A stretch of DNA of 64,000 nt from Salvator merianae (taxonomy: Eukaryota > Chordata > Lepidosauria > Squamata > Teiidae), in NCBI GenBank assembly GCA_003586115.2, contig QVOM02000021.1, forward strand, positions 6,638,119-6,702,118. The letters run 5' to 3'. The notes under the pieces are model-generated. The model was not told where the DNA came from and ran no database searches. It saw only the letters and a list, made by a program, of their open reading frames with translations. Shown piece after piece: positions 39,101-49,299 of this stretch (within the stretch, counting starts at the first letter, position 1; each line of letters opens with the position of its first letter). A program made the translations under genes and the position numbers.

Positions 39101-42100
39101 ACATAAGAAATGCCCCACCAGGTGAGACCCATCACCAGCAGTCTGTTCTCAGAGCAGCCAGCTACCAGCAGGACAGGAGCACGCAGCTTGCTCTGCTTCC
39201 AGTCTCCCAACAGCTGGCCTTCAGAGGCAAACCATTTCCTGCTGCCACCAACTTAATAGCCAATGATAGTACTGACTTACATGAATTGGTCCAGCTTCTT
39301 TTTGAAACCACCCAAACTGGTATCGAATTCCAAAGTTTAAGAAAATACTGTGTCAAAAAAATATATTTTTGTCCTGATTCATCCAGGATTCAGTTTCAGT
39401 GGGTGACCCCTGGTTGGGGTATTCTGAGAAAAGGAGAAAAACTTCTCTCTATCCACTTTGTCCACACCGTGTTCCAGATGTGGTCTTACCATTAATTGGT
39501 ATAAGGATATTATAATACTAGCATCGCTGTTTTCATTACCATTTTTATTATCCCTAACATTCTGTTGGCCTCTTTTATAACAGATACACATCTTGTCAAC
39601 ACTTTCATTGAACTGTCTACTATTACTCCAAGATTTTTTTTCACATCAGTCACAATCAGCTCTGATCCCATTTGTGTAAAGGGGTAGTTAGGATTTTTAG
39701 CTCCAGTATACATTCCTGTACACTTGTTTGCATTGAATAGCATCTGCCATTTTGATGCCCAGCCCCCAATATGCAGAGATCCCTTTGCAGTTCTGTACAG
39801 TCCTCCCCCTTTTTTACAACTCTGAACAATTTGGTATCATCAACAAACACGGCTATTCCAGTGGTCACGCCTGACTCCAGGTAATGTATAAATTTGTTGA
39901 AAAGAATCGGTGTTGGCAGACGTCACTTTTACATCTCTCCATTGCGAGAAATGGCTATTTAAAGTCTACTCTTTTTTTTTTCCTGTGCCTTAGGCAGTTG
40001 TTTATTCATAGTAGGACCTGTGTTGCTCTACGCTCATCCTTATCCAAATGGTTGCTAAAACACTCAGATCACATTTTACTCAGATCCAGCCCTAACATTC
40101 TGGCCAGTTATCATGATGTCCATTCATGTTAGCTGTACTGTATTTGGGTGTTTGGTACCTTTGCAAGCAAATTAATTCACATACTATCTTTAGCATAATA
40201 TGACTTAAAACTATTCTTTTTCTAGTATGAATCTCAGCATAATCATTTTCTTTATCAGTGCAATTGTTGTCTGTATTATTTCAGTTTCCCCTTCTCTGAC
40301 AAAAGAAGAAAAGGAATTAGTTAGAAGAAAAGCACTAAAACAAATACGGATAAAATATGGCTTACAGGTAAGCTTTTCATTTGAATAGCCACAATTTTAT
40401 TTTGTTAAGTATTGTTGGTAAGGGGTCCTTCAGAATCTCTGTAATGAAACATTGAATTACATATGGCGATTTTGTGTGTGTATAATATATACCTAAGTTG
40501 TGAATTTTTAAAACTGGCTTACTGTTTGGAAAGCAATTTATAAATGTGATGTTCATCTTTTGAAAAGAATACAGAATATGAAAATGATAAAGCCATAAAA
40601 AATCCTAACTACAAAGACAGAGCAGAAAAGCGCCGTGAGATTGTTGGAAGTGAAGGGAACTTTCAAAGAGATGATGCTCCGGCTTCCCTCCATGTGTAAG
40701 TACTCAGTTGGCTAATATTCTGTGAGTTTGTAGAACTATTTTGGGATGTTAATTATATATAAGTATTTCATGAAGGCTAGGTTATTCATAGACTATACAA
40801 CCACTTCTCTAAACTATGTATCTTATTCTTTAATTTGCAAGTACCTCTAGAACAGAAGACACTGACAAAACATAGTAAATAGATTTGAAAGAATAGACCT
40901 AAATATAATTAGTGTCTATCAGTAATTCCCAGGATATTTTGATATTTTATTGTTCTGTTACACTTCTATTAAAACTAGTAATTGTCATTACATACTGTTT
41001 GCTTGTGTGGGCGTATGTGTGCGTGTAGAGTCAGGGCAGCATAAGCAAAGAGGCAATGGGCTGAGGGAGACTGGGAATTAGGTTTGGACCATGGCTGCCA
41101 TATAGTGCTGCTGACAAGATTTTCTTGGCCAAAGTAACTGGTGTTAGTAAATGACTTTTGTTTTTCAGCATTGGCTGCAGCAGCATAAATAATGGCTGTG
41201 TGCTGTGGTGGTTTTGGTGGGGTGGGGTGGGAAAAAGAACTCCATGGCTCAACATTGGCATGGTGCCTGAGGGTATTCTCAGAAAGGCATGCCAGTGAGC
41301 CTCTTGACCTGCTTCTGTCCAGCATAGTCGTCATATAATTTTGCTATTTTCATCATCACTATTGCAGCAGTTCATAAAATCAGACTGCCTCAAATCATTT
41401 TTCCTCCTATATGTTTGTTACCAATATTATGTTAAAATTTATTGATAAACACAAGATTCCTGTATTTTGACCCCATTAAAAAAACCCTGTGGCAGTCTGT
41501 AAGAAATAAACCCTTACAGTGAAAGAAACAGAGCATTATAACAAGCCAAAGTACTACTGTGAAATGAACCAAGATAAAAGTAAATGATTCTTCAGCAGGT
41601 AAGAGTCAAATACACTAAGGCCTTTTCCAGACTGCACGCAGGTTTCACCCCCCATCACACTTCGTTCAGGTTTAATGAAGTGTGGACTAGACTAGGGCTC
41701 TGAAAGTGGTGCCCTAGACTGGTATAGTTATAGATTTCTTTAAATAGATTTACACCTCTATACCAGACTACACCAGAAATGGGTCCACTGCAAAACCAGC
41801 CAGGCCAGAAACTCCAAACCTTGCCTCTGAGGGCTCTCTGAAGGCAGCAGCGGGGACTGGAGCAGAATGGGTCACCCAAATATGGACAGCCCTATTCCAG
41901 GATAGGGTCAGAACACCACATGCAAGAGCAGAAAGGGCCCCGATGTCTTAGCCACCCATCTGAAAGATTACTGAGATGACATGCCATAACTGAGAAGTTC
42001 TGTCCTTAGCAATACCTTACTTGGCACAGCAGGACCATAATTAGTGAATGTAACTCAATTTGTTCACATATCCTTGATACAGGCTGTTTAGGTACTTTTA

Positions 42101-45100
42101 GATAACAGTAACAGCACTTAGGTTGCCTCCTTAATGCTGTGTTTGGAAACAGACACAGAGTTGGTTTTGAGAACATGTTAGAAGATAGTAAAGCTTAAAC
42201 TGAGATACAGACACCAGAAAATTGTTTGTCCTCACAAACATTCAGGTTTAGTAGTATCCCAATATAAAGTACAGCTGTCTATGAATAATAGGGTCATGGA
42301 TGGCAGGCTTCTAGTGGTAATGGCTTTTAAAATTGAATTGGCATTCAGTCCTGCTAGACATCATTATTTTGCAGAAGGGCTGGTCTGGCTACCAGAGCAA
42401 CGGGAACCTTTCTGCATACTTTCCTGAGGAACAGTGTAAGATGCCTCCTGCTGCTGAACACACCTTTGGAAACCTGTCTTGCATACTCCTAATGAATAAC
42501 AACTGTTGTTCCACTGAGGAGAAGCATGCATAATTACCCAAATACATAGTGGTTGTAAAGAGAAAATACTGTTCTTTAACTCTTTCTATAACTTTGTTCT
42601 TTGAAGTGAAATTAGCGATAACAACAAAGGTCACAAAATGCTGCAGAAGATGGGATGGAAGAAAGGAGAAGGGCTTGGAAAGACTGGTGGTGGAATGAAG
42701 GATCCGGTAAGTGGTCTTCAGTATATAGATGCTTAGTAGGGTGTGTGCTTACCTCCCAGCCATTTACTTGTGCACACCTGCTCCCCTTTAGTGTGTTTGG
42801 CTTTCTGCGGTCCTGAGGGGTGGAGTGTCAGCATTATTTGCCCTTTGGAGGCTGGCGCAGACTAGAGGAAGCTGAACGGTTACCAAAATGCACAGCACCC
42901 TGTGATGATGTTATCATGCCAAGTGGCAAAGTCTGCCCCCAATCTCTCAGGCCTTGAGAAGACCAAAAAACTAAAGGAGGGAAAGATGTGCACAGGTAAG
43001 TGCTCCAGGGAGGAACAGGAAAGAGGCACTGAAGGTTCTATGTGCCATCATCCTTGCAGAGTGAGCTTGGGCGTTCCAAGTAATTGTGAGCAGCGTTTTT
43101 CACAACCCAATGCCTAATGGTTGCAGTTGTTCAGTCATTTAGCTGTGCCCCACTCTCTGTGACCCCACGGACCACAGCACACCAGGCCCATCGTCCTCCA
43201 TCGTCTTCTGGAATCTGCCCAAGCTCATGTTCATTTCCTCCACAACACTATCTAACCATCCCATCCTCTGCTGTCCCCTTTTCTTTTTGGCCTCAGTTTT
43301 TCCCAGCACCAGGATCTTTTCTAGTGAATCCCATCTTCTTATTATGTGACCAATGTATTAGCCCTCTGACTAGGTGGCACTTTGTCAGCAAGGTGATATC
43401 TGCTTATTAAAATGCTGTCCAGGTTTGCCATAGCTTTCCTCCCAAGGAGCAAGCATCTTTATTTCATGGCCACTGTCAGCAGTGATTTTTGACCCTAAGA
43501 AAATCAGTCACTTGTTTCCATTTCTTCCCCCTCTATTTGTGAAGGAGTAATGGGACTGGATGCTATGATCTTAGTTTTTTTAATGGCGAGCTTCAAACCA
43601 GCTTTTGCACTCTCCTCTTTCACCCTCATCAAGAGGTCCTTTAATTCTTCACTTTCTGCCATCAGTGTGGTATCATCCATGTATCTGAGATTATTGTTAT
43701 TTTCCCTGCAATCTTAATTCCTACTTTTGATTCCTCCATCCTGGCATTTCACATGATGTACTCTATGTGTAAGTTAAAAGTGTGACAATACACAACCTTG
43801 TGGCATTCCTTTCTCAATCTAGAACTAATCAGCTGTCCCATGTTTGGTTCTAACTGCTGTTTCTTGACCTACATATAGGTTCTTCAGGAGGCAGATAAGG
43901 TGGTCTGGTATTCCCATCTCTTTAAGAATTTGCCACAATTTGTTGTGCCCCACAGTCAAAAGCTTTAGCATCATCACTGAAGCAGAAGTAGATAACTCCC
44001 TTGTTTTCTCATAATCCAACAAATATTGGCAGTTTGATCTCTAGTTCCTCGGCCTCTTCAAAAACCAGCTTGCACTTCTGGCAGTTCTCAGTCTACATAT
44101 TGCTGGAGCTGTAGTTGAACATGTCTTGGCACTGCCCTTCTTTGGGATTGGGATGTAAACCGACCTTTTCCAATCCAGTGGGCACTATTGAGTTTCCCAA
44201 ATTTGCTGGCATGATGGGAGTAGCACTTCAACTGTGTCATCTTTTAGGATTTTAAATAGTTCATCTGGAATTCTGTCACCTTAGCAATGTTTCCTAAGGC
44301 CCACTTGACTTCACTCTCCTGGATGTCTGGCTTTAAGGCAGGGACCACAATGTAGAGGTTATCAGTGACATTAAGATCTCTCTTGTATAGTTCTGCTGTT
44401 TATTCTTGCCGCCGCTTCTTAATCTCTTCTACTTTTGTTAGCTCCCTACCATTTGTCTTTTATCATGTCCGTTTTTGCATGAAACATTTCTTGAAGAGAC
44501 TTTTCTTTTGTCTTTCCCATTCTCTTGTTTTCATCTGTTACTTTGCATTGCTCATTTAAGAAGGCCCTCTTATCTCTCCTTGCTAGTCTCTGGGAATTCA
44601 GTTGGGTATCTCTTTCCCTCTCTTCCCTGCCTAATAGCAGTGAGCAAAACTACTCTGAACACCATTTAAAACAGCCAGCGGGTAACCTGGTTTTAACTTG
44701 GTAGCCTGGAGAATATCAACCCATAAGCTTAAAGTGCTCAGCTGCAGGGCTGCCATATAATCAGCCAAAGAAAAAAACAAGTGTGTTTGATATTTGGCAG
44801 ATGTTTAGCCAGAGCTGGCAGCCCTGCTCAGCTGCAGGGAAGGAGCTGGTTACCAGGTGCCCCCTTCCCACAGCTGTACACTTCAGGTTTATTTTTGCTC
44901 ATCCCTAATGTCTAGATTTGATTGAGGAAAACCCAGCTAACACAACTGTGGCAATTAAAGGGTTACACTATGGAATACACTTAGACTACAGTCCTATTTA
45001 GGTATTAAATAGTATATATAAACAGATCCGTGACTGCTATAAACTCAGTCATTCATGTCAGTAATGACTATTTGTATGTGTCCTCCTATGAGCTTCTCAT

Positions 45101-45490
45101 AAGCAATTTTTGATCATTGTGAGAACAGAGTTTTTTAAATTACTTTTAGCTTCAGTTGTCAAAACACAAAAATGTTGTAATGCCATTTTATAGTTATTTG
45201 GTCTCCTCATGCAGTATTTGTCTTGACACATTTGACAAAACTGTGCACATCTATTTAATTTATAGTAAAAATAATTCATTGTTCAACAGATTAATCTTCA
45301 GCTGCACAGAAAACACGCAGGCCTAGGTGCAAGTACTTCTATCTCCGCCGAAGAAGTTCAGATCATCAGCACCAAGAACAAAAGGAACTGGGAAAAAGCA
45401 AGAGAAAGATTTGCAGAAAACTTCCAGGAGACAAAAATGCAGAAAAATGTACCAAAGGATCTGACTTGGGTTAGAGAAACTGCAGAATGA
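20974..45490 (+). CDS. AGGF1: AGGF1, angiogenic factor with G-patch and FHA domains 1 (whole gene, 14 coding exons)
   Basis: In other vertebrates AGGF1 is a pro-angiogenic factor, reported as secreted, with nuclear and RNA-processing-type domains. Joining the 14 exons gives 694 residues, near the roughly 714 I recall for human. Seen in order: an Ala/Glu/Leu-rich coiled coil (about 15-65); Tyr-rich segment (90-100); OCRE domain with repeated YYD-x-STG-type units (about 183-230); Lys-rich basic stretch (about 245-257); acidic linker with an EPEEGEITDS motif (267-380); FHA domain (about 414-467) with GR at 417-418, S434-x-x-H437 and N458-G459; and a G-patch (about 599-645) with GW at 611-612 and the GxGLG motif. 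No frameshift or internal stop was found, so the gene looks intact. The start ATG at 20974 has A at -3 and G at +4 and opens the coiled coil. Identification rests on close agreement with the family around OCRE, FHA and G-patch. Confidence 0.96.
21716..22161. mobile_element. hAT-like MITE in AGGF1 intron 1
   Basis: Left end TAGGGCCTGTTCACACTT, right end GGTGCAAACAGACCCTTA. Non-coding; the 116-codon ORF across it is spurious. Confidence 0.65.
22162..23539. other. Rest of AGGF1 intron 1
   Basis: No exon signals. 22960-23060 has the look of an old SINE (CTGTGAGGTGAATTAAGCTA) but I cannot assign it. Confidence 0.45.
23540..23740 (-). mobile_element. CR1 LINE 3' end in AGGF1 intron 1
   Basis: GTGGATCAGGCCATGACCC...CACACAGTGGCCCATCATTTG; parallels 13815-14035 through TCCATTCTAGTAGCCATTGAT. 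Confidence 0.7.
23810..23912 (+). CDS. AGGF1: AGGF1 coding exon 2
   Basis: Acceptor TTTTGTAG before GTTGGAGAAC, donor GCAG before GTATAG. Encodes VGELTKKI..., which finishes the coiled coil, and the family motif EVQTE. Adds 34 codons plus one base, leaving phase 1. Confidence 0.92.
24185..24378 (+). CDS. AGGF1: AGGF1 coding exon 3
   Basis: Acceptor TTTTTCACAG, donor GAG before GTAAGC. Opens with a run of Tyr (GYYYYPEYYNS) that matches the Tyr-rich stretch at this point of the family, then a polar Asp/Asn-rich linker. Restores phase 0 at residue 154. Confidence 0.93.
24482..24901. mobile_element. hAT-like MITE in AGGF1 intron 3
   Basis: Left end TAGGGCCTGTTTGCAT, right end GTATGAAAAGACCTTTA, with an internal hairpin GTACCAGGAGC / GCTCCTGGTAC. 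The 278-codon ORF that starts here is not a gene. Confidence 0.65.
24902..26207. other. Rest of AGGF1 intron 3
   Basis: Apart from the long spurious ORF that ends at 25369, nothing recognised. Confidence 0.5.
26208..26354 (+). CDS. AGGF1: AGGF1 coding exon 4 (first half of OCRE domain)
   Basis: Acceptor TTGATCTTAG, donor TCA before GTAAAT. Residues 155-203 hold the conserved helix SLRAAAEAAVSQTGF followed by two OCRE units (YDESTGLYYD, HSTGFYYNS). Phase 0 at both ends. Confidence 0.97.
26990..27475 (+). mobile_element. L2-like LINE 3' end in AGGF1 intron 4
   Basis: Runs from the conserved coding end (CACTGGCTGCCTGTTC; CCTTCTCCCATATAGACCTG; CTCTGGAACAGCCTCCCTCT) through TGACCTGCCCTGGGACCTTC to an AATAAATAAA tail. 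Sense to AGGF1 and only about 90 bp upstream of exon 5. Confidence 0.7.
27563..27751 (+). CDS. AGGF1: AGGF1 coding exon 5 (second half of OCRE domain)
   Basis: Acceptor TTGTTAAAG, donor AAG before GTATTT. Residues 204-266 continue the OCRE repeat (ENQLYYDPTTGIYYYCDVES) to GRYQFHSRVDLQ, then a Lys/Arg-rich basic tract. Phase 0 at both ends. The following intron (27752-34616) is the longest in the gene, about 6.9 kb. Confidence 0.97.
28467..28520. repeat. Cluster of AAGTAACTTA inverted repeats
   Basis: 12-bp perfect stem 28471-28482 with 28488-28499, loop 5 nt; a third related palindrome follows at 28501-28515. In AGGF1 intron 5. Confidence 0.85.
28925..29070 (-). mobile_element. CR1 LINE 3' fragment in AGGF1 intron 5
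   Basis: GGATCAGACCTGTGGCCCAG...CAGCCTGCTCTCACAAGTGT resembles the reversed CR1 3' end seen elsewhere in the window. Diverged. Confidence 0.5.
29071..34616. other. Rest of AGGF1 intron 5
   Basis: A reversed L2-like tail at about 33340-33440 (CTGTCCTTCACCAAAAGATC) is the only repeat I can place. Otherwise AT-rich intronic sequence with no supported exon. Confidence 0.5.
34617..34959 (+). CDS. AGGF1: AGGF1 coding exon 6 (acidic linker)
   Basis: Acceptor TTCTTCAG before GACTTGAAT, donor GAAG before GTGAAT. The largest coding exon, residues 267-380: Ser/Glu-rich, with an MKKAKV basic patch and the conserved EPEEGEITDS acidic motif followed by a Glu/Asp-rich run. It joins exon 5 directly in the same reading frame (EHK then DLN), as in other vertebrates. 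Confidence 0.95.
34960..36818. other. AGGF1 intron 6
   Basis: AT-rich, no repeat family recognised and no exon needed by the reading frame. Confidence 0.5.
36819..36930 (+). CDS. AGGF1: AGGF1 coding exon 7 (start of FHA region)
   Basis: Acceptor ATTGATTTAG, donor GGAAG before GTAATG. Encodes DGDKIWPPCIRVIVIRSPVL and then the first FHA strands through PATVG; the Arg of the GR signature (residue 418) is split across the junction. Confidence 0.97.
36931..38213. other. AGGF1 intron 7, with (ACA)n(ATA)n microsatellite
   Basis: A simple repeat of ACA then ATA units sits at about 37395-37434. Nothing else assigned. Confidence 0.6.
38214..38265 (+). CDS. AGGF1: AGGF1 coding exon 8 (FHA)
   Basis: A 52-nt exon, acceptor ATTATTACAG, donor AAG before GTAATT. 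Finishes Arg418 and encodes EKGMEHTLQIPEVGVSK, carrying the Ser of the FHA SxxH signature. Confidence 0.96.
38391..38492 (+). CDS. AGGF1: AGGF1 coding exon 9 (FHA core)
   Basis: Acceptor TTTTTGTTAG, donor CAG before GTGAGT. Residues 436-469 carry His437 of SxxH and the QGSQNGT loop (Asn458-Gly459), the standard phospho-threonine-binding FHA residues, all present. Confidence 0.97.
38699..38864 (+). CDS. AGGF1: AGGF1 coding exon 10
   Basis: Acceptor TTTTCGTACAG, donor TACA before GTAAGT. Encodes the last FHA strands (LEHGDEVKIGETVLSFHIHP) and a Cys-containing segment (TCDGCEPGQVRAHLRLDKK) strongly conserved in the family. Ends in phase 1. Confidence 0.97.
39095..39905 (-). mobile_element. CR1 LINE with reverse transcriptase remnant, AGGF1 intron 10
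   Basis: The - strand encodes IAVFVDDTKLFRVVK, which holds the RT catalytic box in VDD form, then a shifted frame with NANKCTGMYTGAKNPNY and KNLGVIVDSSMK, all CR1-type. The 3' end at 39095 is the inverse of a TTCTTATGTTCTTA tail. At least one frameshift. Antisense to AGGF1. Confidence 0.8.
40285..40367 (+). CDS. AGGF1: AGGF1 coding exon 11
   Basis: Acceptor TATTATTTCAG, donor CAG before GTAAGC. Encodes a charged helix (SLTKEEKELVRRKALKQIRI then KYGLQ) linking the FHA and G-patch domains. Restores phase 0. Confidence 0.95.
40568..40695 (+). CDS. AGGF1: AGGF1 coding exon 12
   Basis: Acceptor CTTTTGAAAAG, donor CATGT before GTAAGT. Encodes NTEYENDKAIKNPNYKDRAE and then the conserved VGSEGNFQRDDAPAS segment that precedes the G-patch. 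Ends in phase 2. Confidence 0.95.
40696..41618. other. AGGF1 intron 12, first part
   Basis: No exon or named repeat. A - strand ORF (40975-41334) has no recognised domain. Confidence 0.5.
41619..41942. mobile_element. hAT-like MITE in AGGF1 intron 12
   Basis: Left end AAGGCCTTTTCCAGACTGCA and right end GAGCAGAAAGGGCCCC are inverted versions of the terminal sequence seen in the other MITEs. Confidence 0.55.
42607..42706 (+). CDS. AGGF1: AGGF1 coding exon 13 (G-patch)
   Basis: Acceptor TTCTTTGAAG, donor CCG before GTAAGT. Residues 595-628 include KMLQKMGWKKGEGLGKTGGG, the G-patch core. G-patch domains of other proteins activate DEAH-box helicases; that function is not shown by the sequence here. 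Confidence 0.97.
43112..44640 (-). mobile_element. BovB (RTE) LINE in AGGF1 intron 13
   Basis: The + strand shows the reversed BovB 3' end (TTGTTCAGTCATTTAGCTGT; TGTGACCCCACGGACCACAG) and the - strand encodes KLWQILKEMGIPDHLICLLK, then NLYVGQETAVRTKHGT, an RTE-type RT motif. It runs about 1.5 kb, 5' truncated, with frameshifts. Antisense to AGGF1. Confidence 0.9.
45290..45490 (+). CDS. AGGF1: AGGF1 coding exon 14 (C terminus and stop)
   Basis: Acceptor GTTCAACAG. Completes the G-patch (QLHRKHAGLG) and continues through NKRNWEKARERFAENF, a conserved C-terminal motif, to TGA at 45488-45490. Confidence 0.96.
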   Translation: MNLQLHRKHAGLGASTSISAEEVQIISTKNKRNWEKARERFAENFQETKMQKNVPKDLTWVRETAE

Positions 45491-46535
45491 CATTGCTAGT
45501 TTAATTTATTACCCAGGTTTAAATAATCTGTGCTGTGGTGGAAATGGAATTATTTCTACTGTAGTATTTGGACAGCATAAACTCATAATTCCATCCAGGT
45601 TTTGTTTGTGTAGAACCTTTCTTACAAACAAAAGTAACAAGTTAAAATGTTTATGTCTTGATCAAAGTAAATTGAGAGTTAATTTTTTTTGAAACTTGGA
45701 AAATGTAATAGAAAATACATTTGCTCACATGGTTTTTAATCCACCAAATTAGTTTAATTTAAATCTGTTTTTAACTATTCATGAATCTCAGAATATATGG
45801 ATTGATACTAGAAAAAAATGCCTTGTGAATGTTCAAACGTTTGAAATTTTTAGCAAAAGAACATTACTGATATGCCTTGCTTCATTTCTGTTATGTGAAA
45901 TTATCAAGGATTTTCTAATAACTAAATAGACAGGCCATATTTTCAGTCTGTTACCACTATTATTGATGAGGAAATTGTACAGTGTGTATAATATACCTTG
46001 TTTTCTTCTGTGAAGGACTCTGAGGTTACATATTAAACTGATACTCTTCTGAGGCAGAATGTTGAAAAACTGCTATGCTGTTCTATCTAGTAATGTCAAG
46101 ACTGAAGTGGGGTTATCCTGTAAGCAGTTTTGTTCATTTTCACTTTCATGCATTTAGTTTTGAAAAGCTAACACAGAGCTACAATCTTAAGCTTAGCAAA
46201 GCTTAATCGTCCAACACGTCAAAGGAGTTCTGAGGTAGAGATATGCATTTACTGAATTTTTCCTCTTGCATTCAGAAGCAAATGTCCATAAAATCTGTGC
46301 ATTATTCTTAAAATGTAGATTGGCCCTAGCTTCTAGACTGCTTGCTGTCTCTCTTTCAGTCTTCAACGTAGATCCTTTGAAATTAGTTGCTTTCAAAAAG
46401 CAGACTACCATTCTGTATGTACCTTTTGGGCCTGTTTCATATCCATTGCTGGCAATGGAATATAGTTTTTTGTTTTGAGGCAACGGCTGAATACTTATTT
46501 AATATTAATAAAATGGTGCTTTCAACTTATGTGAT
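45491..46535 (+). other. AGGF1: AGGF1 3' UTR
   Basis: About 1 kb of AT-rich sequence between the stop codon and the first well-placed poly(A) signal. No repeat was recognised inside it. The exact end is inferred from the signal, not seen. Confidence 0.7.
46507..46512 (+). terminator. AGGF1 poly(A) signal AATAAA
   Basis: AATAAA about 1 kb after the stop codon, followed within 30 nt by a T/GT-rich tract (TGTGATGGAAGTTTTCTTTT) of the kind that forms a downstream element. Confidence 0.7.
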
Positions 46536-47015
46536 GGAAGTTTTCTTTTCATGAACATGCTAAACCAAAGTTAATTTGGAAGTGATTTCACATTAAGTTT
46601 TACTTTATAGCCTATTATGCTACTTATTGCTTTAAGGAAGACCAGTCTGGTTTTTATAAAGAGCTAGTCAAACTGGCCAGTAGCCAGAATGGATTTAATA
46701 ACTCACACAGTTATAATTTGTTTAAAAGACCTTTTGCAGAAACAGTCAAACTGCTCCACTGAAGGTTCTCTACCAGTTCCAACAGGATAAAATTAATACA
46801 CTGTCTAAATTCCATATTTGTAAGTGTTGCTAAAAGTAGCCTGGAGGAGCCTTTATATTGAACTTTGTTCCTAACAATATTTGAAATCAAATTAATCTCA
46901 GAATTGAAGATAGAATTCCACTGATCAGAAATAAATCAGTTTCCTGCTTTAAGTAGCTTGTACCTTCTCTCATTTAATATTCTAAAACTAACAATCTGAA
47001 GCCAATGATATTATT
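46536..47015. other. Intergenic flank downstream of AGGF1
   Basis: AT-rich, nothing recognised. Confidence 0.5.
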
Positions 47016-48260
47016 TATTTTATTAATTCTTGGAATTTCTGTACTGCCCTTCACCATAGTTTCAGGGCAGTATACAAGGTGAACAACAGAAACAATAAAA
47101 AAGTAAAATTGTAAGTAACAAGACAGTAAAAACACTAAAAGTAAAAACAGTAGGACAACAAAAAAGATAATGGTGATAAGAAAATAATCTATTTAAAATC
47201 TAAAAAAATAAAATGCTAGCATTTATAGTAAAATGCTAGGTGACCTAACTGCTGAGTGATTGGAAAAAGAGGTGTAATTTCACCAGGTGTCTAAAAGTAT
47301 CAAAAGACCTGACACAACTCCTCGGGGAGAATGTTCCTTAGAAGGGATGCTGTTACAGAGAATGCCCTGTTACGAGCAGCCATCCCCCAATACTTGTCAA
47401 GAGAAGGGATGGCCAGGCGGGATTCTCCTAATGGCCTCAGGCAGCAGGTTGGTCTGTATGGGAGAAGAAGCTCCTTCAGGTAAATGGGGCTCAAGATGAA
47501 TAGGCATTAAAACCTTGACTTGGGCTCACACATTGTCAGGAAGCCAGTGCAGAACTTTAAGTACAGTGGTAATGTGACTGTGACTAGAAGTGCCAGTCAC
47601 TACCCTAGCTACTGTATTTCACGCTAGCTGCAAACAATTGAGGGGTAGACTTACATAGAGTACATTGCAGTAATCCAGCCGAGAGGTCGTGTGTTCTCTG
47701 TCAAGGAAGAGCTTCGGTTGTCTAATAAAGTATGCACTCTTGGTCATCACTGCCACCTGAGCTATAAGGAATAGCAATGGATCCAAGAGAATACCCAGGT
47801 CTCTCAGCTGTTTCTTCCAGGGAAGAACAAGCTTATCCAGAAAAGGATACCAAGTTACTTCTCTGATTCCACACCAAACAAACACCTCTGTCTTATCTGG
47901 GATAGGTTTCAGTCTATTGGCCCGCATCCAGCCTGCAGGCACTGCTCAAGTACCTGCACTGCCTCCATCCTGACCAAGATAGGAAAAAGATAAAGAGCTG
48001 GGTGTCATGTGCTTACTAATGGCAACAAATTCCAAATCTTCTGAAGACCATACCCAGCGGTCCCATGTAAATATTGAAAAGCATGGGGGACAAGATCAAT
48101 CCCTGGGTGAGCTCCCAAGGAGAGAAGTGGAAATCCCCTAGCTGTATGCTTCGCACTCTACCCTGGAGACAGGACCAGAACCATTGTAGAACAGTGCCTC
48201 CGATTCCTATGATCTGAAGGTATATCCAAAAGAAAGTTGTGGGTGGCAGTATCAAAGGTC
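47016..48260 (-). mobile_element. L2-like LINE with reverse transcriptase remnants
   Basis: The - strand encodes WMRANRLKPIPDKTEV and TSRLDYCNVLYVSLPL at 47619-47942, and FSPWELTQGLILSPMLFNIY at 48016-48255, in RT order when read on the - strand. Frameshifts and stops make it dead. The 3' end near 47016 has the usual CAGGGCAGTATACAAGG-type tail in reverse. Confidence 0.75.
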
Positions 48261-48700
48261 ACAGATAAATCAAGGAGCATCTGCAGGCTCACATTTCCGC
48301 TCTCTCTCTCCCTCCAAAAGTCATCCAGTCAGGACAACCAAGGCAGTCTCAGTTCTGTGGCCAAGCCTGAAACCAGACTGAAAAGGATCCAGATGCTCTG
48401 TTTCATCCAAGCATGCTTGCTATTGCATCACAACCATCCTCTCAAGCCCCTTCGTTATGGGGTAATTGTTGTTGAGCACCTCTGGATCTAGAGAGCTCTT
48501 CTTAAGGAGTAGACGAATTACACCCTCCTTAAATGCTGGCAGAAGTTCACCAGTAGACAATGAAATATTGGCCACCAGCAGCCAGCCAGTTCTGTGTCAC
48601 ATGACTTAATAAGCCAGGAAAGACAAGGGTCAAAGGGAACAGCTATTAGTAGTAGATTTTTCTTATATATGCTCTCAAATGCCATCTATAGGAATGCTAA
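48261..48700 (-). repeat. Probable continuation of the L2-like LINE
   Basis: Adjoins the RT remnant and has the composition of the same repeat, but I see no conserved protein motif. Confidence 0.4.
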
Positions 48701-48816
48701 GATGACCTCCTTTTTAAAAAAGACATATTGTCCTTTCTTACTACTGCACTATCCATTCAGGTAGTTACTTGTATTTTACAAATGGTTGATGAAGTCTCAC
48801 GGGATTAGAGAAGAGG

Positions 48817-48850
48817 TTTTAATCACCGCATCATTTTGCGGTGATTAAAA
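48817..48850. repeat. 14-bp perfect hairpin
   Basis: TTTTAATCACCGCA, 6-nt loop, then its exact inverse. Possibly the terminus of a decayed DNA transposon. Confidence 0.85.
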
Positions 48851-49114
48851 GATTTCAGTAACATCTGAAAACAGTTCTCAAATCAAGTGGCAGCATATTT
48901 TCCTGTCTTTTAAAACTGACAGTGCAGACATTGGTTGGAAACAATCTTGATCGAGTACTCATGGTTAAATAAAAAAATATGCAGATCAAAGATGAACTTA
49001 GGGGAATTTTTTCCAGCTGGGCCTTCTTGGTGGTAGCCCTGTGACTATGTAATAGCCCCCCGAAGGTGCCCCAGACACCTCCACTATATATGTTTAAGAC
49101 TGGTGAAGATGCAC

Positions 49115-49272
49115 CTATTTACTCTAACCTTTGGATGAGAAAGTTGCTTCCCCTCCCTCCTTTCAAGCACTGTTATTATTTTTAGTAGGTTCATTTTAAA
49201 TTTTGCTTTTGCTGTTGTAACCTGCCCTGGGACCTTTGTATATAGAGTGCGATAAAAATACAAATAAATAAA
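49115..49272 (+). repeat. L2-like LINE 3' end
   Basis: GTAACCTGCCCTGGGACCTT...GATAAAAATACAAATAAATA; same family as 4840-5041 and 15965-16152. Confidence 0.65.
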
Positions 49273-49299
49273 TTACAGTGTAAAGACTCTTAATACTTG

